The notes under the pieces are model-generated. The model searched no databases. It was not told the DNA's origin and saw nothing but the letters and a program-made list of their open reading frames with translations. A stretch of 64,000 nucleotides of DNA from Allolobophora icterica (Eukaryota; Annelida; Clitellata; Crassiclitellata; Lumbricidae). A program made the position numbers and the translations under genes. Below, one piece after another: positions 26,201 to 34,899 of this stretch (position 1 is the stretch's first letter; each line of letters opens with the position of its first letter). The stretch covers positions 12,372,615-12,436,614 of the forward strand of contig OY744615.1 of assembly GCA_963556255.1 (NCBI GenBank), in the 5' to 3' direction.

Positions 26201-27411
26201 TGGAGAAAACTTTCTAAACAGCTTCTTCAGGGTTTGTAAATGTCTTTATAAGTCAGAAACCTTCAAATTTTATCAGAGTCACTGAAATATCATTCGACAT
26301 CCAATTGAAATGGTAGTCATCTATCAATGTATTTGGCCCCAAAGCCAACGCAACCGCCCACAAGGTGTTCACCATTCAGCTCCTCGAAACCGACATACAT
26401 TATGAATGGCGCACGCATCTGCTTGTAATGGTTCTACGATTTCAGGATGTTCTGCCCTACTTTGGCATTATGGTGTGGGCGTGGTTTCTTACCAAAGCCT
26501 TCACATTAATTTACCCTGTGAGCCTCCAAAGTGTTTTGGGTGGGAAAGCACGCAGTCGATCTGATACACCCGAACACACGTTCACCGATAAGGAGAGGAC
26601 TTGAAATTTATTACTATAGCTCGCTATCACTGGAAGGCTAACGGGTGAAGTTTAGCTTAACCAGGTTGTCCCCGTATGTGGATTGGCTGTTTGAGTGTTT
26701 GCCCATCCGATACAGGGCAGACAACACTACCCACCTTGAAGCAGATTGTCTGATGTTAATGATTGTTTGTGGATGACAGTGTTAGCGTTCTTGAAACGGT
26801 TTATATTTGGTGGTGCCTAGGTCAGGTTCTAAGAAGCGCTTGACTTTCAGCCAAAACCCTCTTTGAGGACCTCCTAGATGTGTTGCCACCTCGAGCTTCT
26901 GCCTCACTTTCCTTGCATTCAGGATAGACACCGCAACTTCCAATGCGATGGATTACGCTAATGTGTTTTAATCAGTCACTGTCACAAAGTGTCAACATGC
27001 GACCATTTTGCAAATAAGTTCTACATTGAGGATTGATTCATGCAGACGACATCTACAGAGCGAGTAACTTACCTCATTCACGCTGACTAACTTCAAAGGG
27101 TAGAGCCATGGAATGATTATTCGCTCAACAACAATTGCAGCGACAGTGAAGGAGCACGCGTTGAGAATCATCAGCTGAGGACCGTAGCTGTACGTCTCAG
27201 CAGTCATTCCAAGAACCATGATGGCGGACACGTATGAGACGAGCAACGAAATGGCTGTGGGAAGGACTTGAAGACGTCTGTTAGCCATTATGAATTCCGC
27301 TGTTGTCTTCTGTCTGCCACCGGTCAGTGAATGATACAGACCAATGGCCAGCGAGATGACCAGAAAACTGACCAGGATCAAGTAGTCCGGCCATTTCAAT
27401 GACGATTCCAT
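11153..27411 (-). CDS. SLC5-type sodium:solute symporter, gene B (complete)
   Basis: Complete carrier of the SLC5A8/A12/A6 group. Exons: 27411-27073, 25838-25770, 24914-24863, 23896-23829, 21336-21256, 20008-19935, 19420-19280, 19027-18892, 17820-17732, 16691-16579, 16085-16015, 13765-13679, 13380-13168, 12789-12681, 11886-11762 (or to the stop at 11726), and alternative last exon 11215-11153. All junctions are GT-AG and in phase. The product is 609 aa with exon 16, or 600 aa if exon 15 reads to its own stop; human SLC5A8 has 610. Visible features: N-terminal helices (1-113), the conserved GGMRAVIWTDVFQ (177-189), RHTFWG (235-240), and SSVSS (350-354), where the family places sodium-site serines. 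A Cys-rich outer loop has N-glycosylation sites near N483 and N494, and a last helix lies near 523-547. The usual YGVNQ motif is YGLSQ here. The donor of exon 12 is an atypical GTTTGA. Known role of the family: sodium-driven uptake of monocarboxylates or vitamins at the plasma membrane. The substrate is not inferable. Confidence 0.92.
12356..12430. repeat. Reversed interspersed repeat tail in intron 14 of gene B
   Basis: TTTATAGAGCGCTGCCCAAA and AGAGGCGCTCTCAGCGCTAG read as the reverse complement of the SINE-like tail at 46008-46060 and at 4232-4320. A short fragment only. Confidence 0.4.
14738..15702. mobile_element. Non-autonomous hAT element with exact 8-bp target duplication
   Basis: Begins CAGGGCCTA and ends TAGGCCCTG (9-bp perfect inverted ends). 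It is flanked on both sides by CACTTGCG (14730-14737 and 15703-15710), the 8-bp duplication typical of hAT insertions. The interior starts with a 200-bp C/T-rich tract containing GGGGGTCCTCCCCCGGGAAA and has a run of C near the right end. No transposase frame is visible. It lies in intron 11 of gene B. Confidence 0.88.
16826..16918 (-). mobile_element. tRNA-derived SINE head
   Basis: On the minus strand it carries an A box TGGTGCAGTGG (16907-16897) and a B box AGGTTCGAATTC (16864-16853), separated as in tRNA genes. Between them GGCGCCTTGTAACCGGAGG nearly matches the SINE at 45843-46085. It is truncated soon after the head. It lies in intron 9 of gene B, just upstream of exon 10. It does not fold as a complete tRNA. 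Confidence 0.7.
18355..18620. repeat. GTCGAAC-based minisatellite in intron 8 of gene B
   Basis: Tandem units of about 39 bp built on AGTCGAACAGGAGCGGTCG, alternating in pairs (about 78 bp). For example, GCAGTCGTAGTCGAACCAT recurs at both ends of one pair. The array degrades to the right into CGAACTGAAACTGTAGTC repeats. Reading frames across it in every phase are repeat artefacts. The equivalent intron of gene C (49148-49636) lacks it, so the array arose after the duplication or was lost there. Confidence 0.85.
21425..22413 (+). mobile_element. LINE reverse transcriptase C-terminal fragment
   Basis: A YADD catalytic box (21641-21652, LRYADDTTLLAG) is followed after a frameshift by FEIDGEEIQVVTCFSFLGSM, IVLYGSETWTKTK, RRLLGISWREKRTN and RGRPRTRWLEEI. 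This is the standard tail of an endonuclease/reverse-transcriptase LINE protein, ending at TGA 22411-22413. The upstream RT and endonuclease domains are missing. It is inserted in intron 4 of gene B: the homologous intron of gene C runs straight from GAAATATGATTG to AATGCTGCTTGATT (53416-53455), giving an empty site. A fragment of the same family's tail lies at 39428-39520. Confidence 0.88.
22561..22990 (+). mobile_element. CR1/L2-like LINE fragment
   Basis: Degenerate frames contain LMHSFTLNRLDYCNSVLADL and DWLPVAERISFKIILLA, then a frame change and RRSLRS and FDHLRGTVF-like remnants. The order matches the thumb to C-terminal region of CR1/L2-type reverse transcriptases. It is broken by stops. 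It lies in intron 4 of gene B, next to the other LINE piece. Confidence 0.7.
23157..23218. repeat. (TA)n microsatellite
   Basis: About 31 TA units in intron 4 of gene B. Confidence 0.95.
23937..24213. mobile_element. Palindrome-rich MITE in intron 3 of gene B
   Basis: Opens with CCGTCATAATTATGACGG and ends with the reverse complement of TCTGTCGATAAACGCTACGT. Internal blocks such as CGCCGTCGTCAAGAC are repeated. The paralogous intron of gene C passes directly from TTTATACTACA to TAGCAGCTGTC (55056-55078), and gene A likewise from TTTACAATGCA to TAGCAGC near 500-516. Both are empty sites, so this is an insertion, perhaps at a TA. It is related to 1198-1410 in opposite orientation. Confidence 0.72.
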
Positions 27412-27719
27412 CCTGATTTGCAAAAAATATACAGTTTAATTTTGTTTGTCTAACATAAATGACGTTATCAGCTTAATAAAGATTTACAGCAGATAAATAT
27501 GCCACCAATGTTTTATAATTGAGCAAACTATGGCGGTACGTCAGTTGCATTGACTTTGGACCTATGCGTATTAAGTGAATTCCTATGACACGTGCCATGA
27601 ATTGCGTGAAAACAACTTTTAGCAACATTAGGGCGAAGGTTCAAATTAACATACTTAAGGAGAGCGTGTCTGATGTGTGAACGAGGACATTCATCTATTG
27701 CTGTTCAAGAATTCTTACC
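27412..27719 (-). other. Probable 5'-UTR intron and leader exon end of gene B
   Basis: Immediately before the ATG of gene B is TTTTTTGCAAATCAG followed by G, a good acceptor. Upstream on the same strand a block ending AACAGAGCAAAG meets GTAAGAATT (exon end 27719). The same block, TCTAGATAGTACAAAG then GTAAGAATAC, is kept in a relic at about 33505-33530. This suggests a non-coding first exon. Its 5' end and the promoter are not identified. Confidence 0.5.
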
Positions 27720-28247
27720 TTTGCTCTGTTTAGATGAAAACCTCTATCTTAAAAAACCTGTAAACAGAATAAAAGTTCATTTGGAAAACAGCTTATTTGA
27801 AAAACAGATGTTGAGATGAAATTCTGTACAGAGAGAACTACGCAGTTTATTGTAGCCTTGAATTTGAAACCAGGTCAGGTTTGTCGGCAATTTTCAATGA
27901 GCGGAAAAATAAGCCTAGGATTTCTATATACTTTGCTCTGCCTGCAATTGCTTTTGATATCAGATAGGGTGATACCAGACCCACAAGTGGAGCAACAACA
28001 CTGTCAAATTCCACTCATTTATGAATGCATACAAAGTCTACGAGTGAGTTCATAGTAATCTATGCAGTGAATCTAATTTAATTACCACCAGAAACTGATG
28101 TGCTTTCGTTTTGGAAATGCACCGGCATTAATCGATAGCCGCTACAAAGTAGCGAGAGCGCTAGAAAGTGTCTATTTTTGATGAACGACGGTTCTCGGCC
28201 TATACTGAACCTCTTATATACGGTCGATATAATTCAGCTCGCCAGTG

Positions 28248-28403
28248 CAGAGCTGCAGTCGAGGGTATACGCGGGTATACAGCGTGTACTCACCTCTAGA
28301 GACCGTATACTCACCTCACAAAATATTTGTACTCACCTCTAATTTGTCTGGGAAAACTAACCGGTAGCGAGTACTCACCTCTAATTTTACCACAACAGCC
28401 CTG
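28248..28403. mobile_element. 156-bp hAT MITE with 7/8 target duplication
   Basis: Left end CAGAGCTGCAGTCG and right end CCACAACAGCCCTG are imperfect inverted repeats. The flanks CGCCAGTG (28240-28247) and CACCAGTG (28404-28411) match at 7 of 8 bases. The interior has three or four repeats of TACTCACCTCTA and a GGGTATACGCGGGTATAC block. A longer relative in reverse orientation starts at 33058. Confidence 0.8.
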
Positions 28404-28904
28404 CACCAGTGCCATTGTAGCGAGGGTCCAGCAGTACGCTGATGCCATACAACTGTACTTACACGTCATCCATCTAACGCAGGAGCTAGGGTATCTTCTA
28501 CACAGAACATTGTAGTGAAAGTACTGAGTTAAATAGTTTCAAATCGGCTGCGCCTGAATTCGAGTTGCCAGTTGACTCCCGGTGCGCCTTACAGTGAGAG
28601 TGTTAACGCGTTTAGGAGCGTCATGTTGGTAAGGAGATTGTTCAGAAGGCAGTTAGCACTTTTACGTCGTAGCGTGTGAAACAAGATACATTAACCATAA
28701 CCATAACCACAAGTTTTTTAAAACGAACAAAAGTTGTGAATATATGCAAATACATAAATCACTGCAAAACAAATGGAAAAGTAAAACCCTAAAGGGAAGC
28801 AAATCCATTCTAGTAGGGTCACCCTTACATCATAGTATATATTTGATGGGTGGTGAGCTGAATAACTGTAAATTAGGATATGACTTTATTCTTAATTAAT
28901 TCTT

Positions 28905-29125
28905 AACTAGTTAACTAGCACACACACGATGTTTAATGTTATTTATCATTAGCAGTCAAGTCGGTAGTCAGATAGGCACGCAGTTTACTCTTAAATTGAT
29001 GTATGCTATTAAGGCACTGTAATACTGTATATCGTTTGGAATGCTATTCCATATCCTAGGGCCTGCAAATTTAATAGAAAACATACGGGTGTTTGTTCGC
29101 GAATATGTGTGTTAGTTTTCAGAAG
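28905..29125 (-). mobile_element. LINE C-terminal fragment (minus strand)
   Basis: The minus strand reads FSIKFAGPRIWNSIPNDIQ followed, after a frame change, by QFKSKLRAYL-like residues. This is the characteristic end of CR1/Rex/Jockey-type reverse transcriptases. The rest of the element is not seen. Confidence 0.65.
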
Positions 29126-29176
29126 GTCTATGTTGAAATCTCCAAGTATATACTGTAGATATCCCTGCCTCTAGTC

Positions 29177-30283
29177 CAGGCACTGCGAACCTTTTTCAGC
29201 TCGCGTGCCAGAAACTATAGTTCTTAAAGGTAGTGGAAAGTTTCGCGTGCCAGACATTTTATTGAACCAATGAACACGGAATAAAGCACCCCAAAAAACG
29301 TAAAAGCTAATATTGAAGAGTCATTGCCATGGACGTCCGCATACATTTGTTAGGGGGCAAAACATTTTAGGGGGAAATTTTTTATCGGGGCACAATGATG
29401 TTTTTGTATAGAGAAAAAATGTACAAAGAGAACATTTTCAAAATAAATAAGGATCAAGGACTTAACCTAAATTATTTTGTTTTTTCGCATTGAAAATCGT
29501 GTTGGGACTGTTGAATAATCATAATAATCCAAAAACTGTTTGCAAAAATATTTGCAATGTCTAGGGGCCAAATTCCCCCTGTGGACGCCCATGGTCATTA
29601 CATTATTTTTGGAGGAGGCCACTTAATAATGCGATTTATTTATAATTATAATTTTATATGTAACTGTAATGTGTCAGTGTGTGATTTTTGTTGCTGGACA
29701 GTTACTGTAAATGCCAACTGTTTTACGTCTGGTTTGTATTTTGTTGTTTTCAATGCCACGCACACAGCACTTGTAGGTCCCTATCATCGATTAATTTGTT
29801 TCTAATGTCAGACTTAATGAAAGTCATGGTTGAGAACAAAGATTTGCACGAGTAACTTGATGGAAAAATCGATAAAATTCCAAATGCGACAGTTTTCAGT
29901 GTATTAAATGTGTCTGGAAACGATATTCATCTTCGAAGAACATTATTTTCTACTGCCAAAATATCCAATGCTGTTCCTTTGAACCCTTCGAAATGACCAC
30001 GTTCGAGGTTACAATAATAGCAGGCTGACATGATGCTTCAGACGCACGAGTATAATGTACGGTCTACCGCTAGATTCATCTTTTGAGTGCAATTTAAAAC
30101 TTAAAGCCTAACAATTACTATAATTTAATGTGACAATGAAAAAGGAAAGAAATTGCTGAATGAAAGAAATAAAGAAATATTAGAAAGTATGGAAAAAACG
30201 AAAGTTCAGAGTTCAGTGGCGTGCCAAGCAAAATCTGTTGGTGTGCCAGGTTGGGCACGCGTGCCATAGGTTCGCCATCCCTG
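29177..30283. mobile_element. Charlie-like hAT element (non-autonomous or decayed)
   Basis: Left end CAGGCACTGCGAACC and right end GGTTCGCCATCCCTG form terminal inverted repeats of the CAGGGRTGGCGAACC kind common in hAT-Charlie elements. Subterminal GCGTGCCAG and GTGTGCCAGG motifs occur on both sides. No convincing 8-bp target duplication and no usable transposase frame are seen. Another terminal-repeat element lies inside it. Confidence 0.7.
29327..29594. mobile_element. Small terminal-inverted-repeat element nested in the Charlie-like hAT
   Basis: Ends CCATGGACGTCCGCA and TGTGGACGCCCATGG are inverted repeats with two mismatches. TCATTG precedes and TCATTA follows, a possible short target duplication. 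The interior has GGGGGCAAAACATTTTAGGG and no coding capacity. The superfamily is uncertain. Confidence 0.6.
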
Positions 30284-30435
30284 CCTTAAACGGTTCAGTG
30301 CGAGATGACCACCCGTGTATTCATGTAGGCTTTCTTTAAATTCGTCATCGTCAACTAGGTGGTTAAAGGGAAACAAACTGAAGGTGCAACCAACACAATA
30401 CCACGAATCTGAGTTTGTCTGTGACTGCACAAACA

Positions 30436-30985
30436 GTAGCGAGTTGCATACAGATTAAGACAACAGTGTGTGCTCAAACCTTCCTTAACTATGGACATGC
30501 CCGTTTACAAAGTATACAGTAGCGAGTTGCATACAGATTAAGACAACAGTGTGTGCTCAAACCTTCCTTAACTAAATTTACTCTGGTTGGTTCCAGAGAT
30601 CCTAATTAACTGTACAAAAGAAAATACAAAGTAGAAATACACAACACAAGATGGCTCAAACGGCCCGAGCAAATCTTCATTACGTTGGTTAAGGTGATTA
30701 AGGGTAAAGGTCAAGGAGGTGAGAGTTGAGAAATGATAAGGAAAAAGTCATACAAGGTACCATGATTACACAATGAAACTAGTAAGGTAATTACTAAGCC
30801 TGAAATGAGGAGATAATGAAGAGAGAAATACAACCCGTAAATGGGACTACCCGTCAAACTCAGTTGGTATAAAAGTGGTGAATGTATTATATATCTCCTA
30901 GACAGAAGGTGGTGAATGTATTATATATCTCCTAGACAGAAGGTGGTGAATGTATTATATATCTCCTAGACAGAAGGTGGTGAAT
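30436..30985. repeat. Two local tandem duplications
   Basis: A block beginning CAGTAGCGAGTTGCATACAG is present twice about 83 bp apart (from about 30436 and 30519). Further on, a 34-bp unit starting GTGGTGAATGTATTATATA is repeated three times from 30875, with a partial fourth copy. Intergenic, with no gene recognised. Confidence 0.85.
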
Positions 30986-30999
30986 CCGTGACACACAAA

Positions 31000-32230
31000 C
31001 AAAGTGCTTCAACGGCCGAAGCCAATCGAATGTTGCCCTGGATCATTTTGTCCAAAGACAAAAACGTCTCAGTTTACTTGTCTAGACCAGCGCAAGAAGC
31101 TTATTGGCAAAAGCAAGTTACAGCCAATAAGTCAAGGACAGCTCGACAGCAGAGCACATCAGACATTGCTTTGGTTTGCTTCTAATGGATGCTAGTTTTG
31201 TTAAACAAATGTAATGAAATGTGTCACAGAATGTAAATAGAAAAAGCACACAATATAAACTAACTTTAACGGTCAGAGCATTTCGAACGTTGTGTTAGAT
31301 CATTTGGACAAAAACATAATAAGGTGATACACTGATTATAACATCTCAACTAATAATGACAGCTCATTGAATAATAGCACAGTAAATTGCTTCTCTATGT
31401 CGAGAATCAACGTTATATGCACAAATCCAAATTCCAAGGCCTGCTACTACTATAACGGTAGGTCAATGTGACCTATGAATGCGGTTTTTGACGGAATGTT
31501 ACCTAAGTAGAATTGCAGTATATGGTCAGACAACTATACTTCGGAAGGGAGACATTTTAACGGTAGAACAGATGTATTGGATTATTAGAAGGCGAATCTA
31601 TGACCTTTGTCATCAGTTTGGAAAGGGGTTTGCTGCATAGGATCACAGCGGGAGAGGAGATCCTGTTTGTAAAGCACAGTTCAGACTCTACTTCAAAGTA
31701 TCTATGTAAGCTTATTGTATTGAATTCACTCTAAATTAGAAAATCAGTCCAGTGGAATGAAAACCAAAGTACTCACATGAAGTGTTGCTCGTTCAGGAAT
31801 TAGAAAATCAGTCCAGTAGAATGACGGCCACTGTTATCCGATGAAATGTTGCTCCTTCACTCGTTCAAGCCGGAAATCTTAATAATGTATAAATAATAAC
31901 GGAAGATAAGTTAACTAGGCTATTACTGTATAGACTTATCGGCCGCGTCATTTGACATAGTTTTCTTGAACCAGTTCGCGCATGCGTAAGTTGTGTAGGG
32001 CAAAAAGCGGTAAGTTCGTGTGGCAAACCAATGATTTATTCACCGTGAAATTATTTTAAATGAGTTCCTATTACTTATCTTTGCATAAGGGAGCAAGAAA
32101 TCGTTACTTATTCAAGCTAAGTAGTATCGGATTCCAAGTGGACGTTGCCTATAGGCTGTTGATGATGCATCAAAGTGGGTAAACGACGTTACCCAGCGGC
32201 AGCTATTTACGCATGTTTGGTGTGTTAGAA
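31000..32230. other. Intergenic stretch without recognised gene
   Basis: The only structure noted is a duplicated ATTAGAAAATCAGTCCAGT (about 31735 and 31798). No credible exon, RNA gene or transposon end was found. Confidence 0.4.
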
Positions 32231-32233
32231 CCC

Positions 32234-32430
<197 letters not shown>

Positions 32431-32700
32431 CTTTTCTTTATTTAAGCGCCTGCTAACCGCACTGCGCTGTACAGTGAACATACATATAGTAGAAACGGCA
32501 GCCCTATGTACATGTATAGGCCTACAGTAGAAGCACATGACAACAGTTTTACAGGAGTCGAATACAACTGTTTTATACAGTAGAAGCACATGATAACAGT
32601 TTTACAGGAGTCGAATACAATTGTTTTATACGGCAGCCAACAGGGCGCCACTCACGGCCTACTATTCATTTAACCACCGCCGCCACCTAGCGATGCTGTT
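32431..32700 (-). mobile_element. SINE copy, headless, with internal duplication
   Basis: The reverse complement of the body and tail of the SINE at 7600-7925: GCGGTGGTTAAATGAATAGT and the AGCGCAGTGCGGTTAGCAGG tail are recognisable. The segment AGTAGAAGCACATGA...GTCGAATACAA is present twice in tandem. The tRNA-like head is absent. Confidence 0.6.
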
Positions 32701-33057
32701 TAGTACATGCAGTTAATTTTTTTAATTTATTTTAAATTGTTTCAAGACATGGCCATTCTTAGTGTGCAAAAGTGTTCTGAATTTTGTTTTAAGCTTCACA
32801 GTATGGAATGATTCATGTTCACAATGGCTGCAGCCACTGTTACGAATTTCTCTATAGTGTTATAGTGCTTTGGCCTTAATTTCTTCTTTACCAGATTTTT
32901 TGACAGTGTGTCACTCAATGGGCTATTTTAAACTCTAATTCGCCCAATAACTCATTCAAAATTAATTTAAGATTAACGCCATGGATACTTTGCAGTCATC
33001 CTTCATATAAACCGTGTCTGCTAATACAATATCACCTGGATAGAGCTTAGTTAACCC

Positions 33058-33400
33058 CAGGGCTGTAGTGGTAAAATTTGAGGTGAGTATACGCTACCGG
33101 TGACCAGCGGCGTCAAAAAAAATTTGAAGACCTTTTTTTAGGAAAAATTTCTGACTTTTCACCAATTGTCTCAAAATTTTCAGACTTTTTACGATTTCGT
33201 CTCTGAAAAAGTTGATGACCTTTTTTTTTTTAGTCATTCGCCCTAAAAACCTTAGAAAACCTCTCTTTTTCCACAAAATTTCATCTACAGAGGTAAGTAT
33301 ACGCTGTATACCCGCGTATACCCTCGTCTACAGCCATGAGTATACGCTGTCAAATTTCTCTAGAGGTAAGTATACGCTGTATACCCGCGTATACCCTTAG
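33058..33400. mobile_element. Longer relative of the 28248 hAT MITE
   Basis: Starts CAGGGCTGTAGTGGTAAAAT and contains GAGGTGAGTATACGCT, then two copies of CGCTGTATACCCGCGTATAC (about 33306 and 33374). In the middle GAAAAAGTTGATGACC...TTTAGTCATTCG also occurs, reversed, in the element at 50036-50314. The right terminus and target duplication are unclear. Confidence 0.55.
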
Positions 33401-33504
33401 ACTCCAAGAATACCTACAGGCGAAGGTTTAATAAGCATATCAATGTTTACTGAGCTAGATGTGTGAATGAGAATTCTGATTTGTTTCTGTTAAAGTATTC
33501 TTAC

Positions 33505-33560
33505 CTTTGTACTATCTAGATGAAAACCTTTCCTAAGAAATCCTCTTGGAAATGCATCTA
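33505..33560 (-). pseudogene. Relic of an SLC5 5'-UTR exon
   Basis: GGTTTTCATCTAGATAGTAC then AAAG and GTAAGAATAC match the leader exon and donor upstream of gene B (27719-27770). The similarity continues for over 100 bp upstream. No coding exon 1 follows downstream on this strand, so this is an orphan duplicate piece. Confidence 0.5.
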
Positions 33561-34119
33561 ATGCAGAGTCATCTAAGTATAACAGTTGATCTGAAGGAAC
33601 AGATGTTTAGGTGAAAGGCCCTACGCATTGCGACTTAAGTGATATCAGACAACAGAATGGCTACCAGACTCGATAATTCGTCATACAATGCGTCATCTTG
33701 TTTAGAGGTTTCGGATATTTGGCTAGAAGGCTGGTAGCCAATCCGCCGATCGAGCTATTTATAAACCGCAGGTCAATGTACTACAACCGGATGCGGATTT
33801 AGGTCATATATTTCTCCTTGTTGCTGATAATGCAGCTGATTTTCTTCCCCTCAACGTTATAGCACTTCGATGCACCAAGCGCTGGTATACTCAGATGTTC
33901 ATAATAACCGCGCACGATGCATAAGACTAACTGGAGCCTTCGTTATTTGTACGTAAATGCGCAGCCAGAGTCTAGAGTTATGAATCACGCTAATGTAGCT
34001 TACGCAGTAACGGCGCTTGTGTCACAAAAAGTGTCAGTATGCGACCATCTTCTGAATAGCCTTCTTTGACAATCGAGTCAATAGAAAAGATGGCCTTTAC
34101 AAATCGAGTAATGACTTAC

Positions 34120-34179
34120 TTCATTTACGCTGACCAACTTCATAGAATAGAGCTGTGAACCGATTATATTCTCGACAAC
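34120..34179 (-). pseudogene. Relic: last 20 codons of SLC5 exon 1
   Basis: The minus strand reads VVENIIGSQLY then SMKLVSVNE and GTAAGT, matching the end of exon 1 in genes A and B (VVERIIIPWLYPLKLVSVNE). The flanking intron also aligns with 26950-27070 (for example GTGTCAGTATGCGACCAT). The first 93 codons are gone; homology stops abruptly at 34180. The donor is intact. Confidence 0.8.
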
Positions 34180-34194
34180 ATTTTCACTTTAGCA

Positions 34195-34330
34195 TAGCAT
34201 ATATAGATATATCATATCTATAGATATATCACATCTATGTATACCATTGACATAGCATACATAGATATATCATATCTATGTATACCATTGACATAGCATA
34301 CATAGATATATCATATTGTATTGCAGGCTG
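34195..34330. repeat. 42-bp tandem repeat (ATAGATATATCATATCTATG)
   Basis: Units of about 42 bp ending in TATACCATTGACATAGCATA occur about three times, each containing a short TA-rich palindrome. It directly follows the exon 1 relic breakpoint. Confidence 0.85.
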
Positions 34331-34899
34331 TCTGTTCTGTTAGTAGTTAAGATTTATCGCATAACATGTACAATTGTACATGTACAGCGCAGTGCGTTTG
34401 CAGGTGCTTAATTAAAGAATAAATATTATTTTTTATTTATTATTATTATATCTATGTATACCATTGACACAATGTTATATCTCTACATGCTAGTATCGGT
34501 TGATACACTTGTATTTTCACTCTTACTTGCACTAATAAAATGTTATGTTGTGTTTTGTTATGTTACTACTGAGATTACTAAGGAGCCTTGAGACGCCCAC
34601 TTGTTTAACGGATCCAAAAGAAGCATCTTAATGCAACTGGAATAGTCGGTACCGTAGATTTGCCAAAAACAGATACTTGAGATTATTAAGGAACCTTGAG
34701 ACGCCTACTTGTTTCGGGTAAACCGGGTGCAATCTGAGTCCGTCGGCGCACAGAACCTATTCTATGCATTCCAAATGAAACATTCTAAACATATTCAAAC
34801 TGACACCGATCGTTCCAGACTGAGTTTTCTCGCTTGTTTTCTGCACTCGGAGTTAGCAGACGAACTGGGTATCGTGCACCGAAACGTTCCGATCGGACT

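Noticed and set aside
28690..28712. CCATAACCATAACC run as a possible telomere-like repeat
   Set aside because: Only about three imperfect units.
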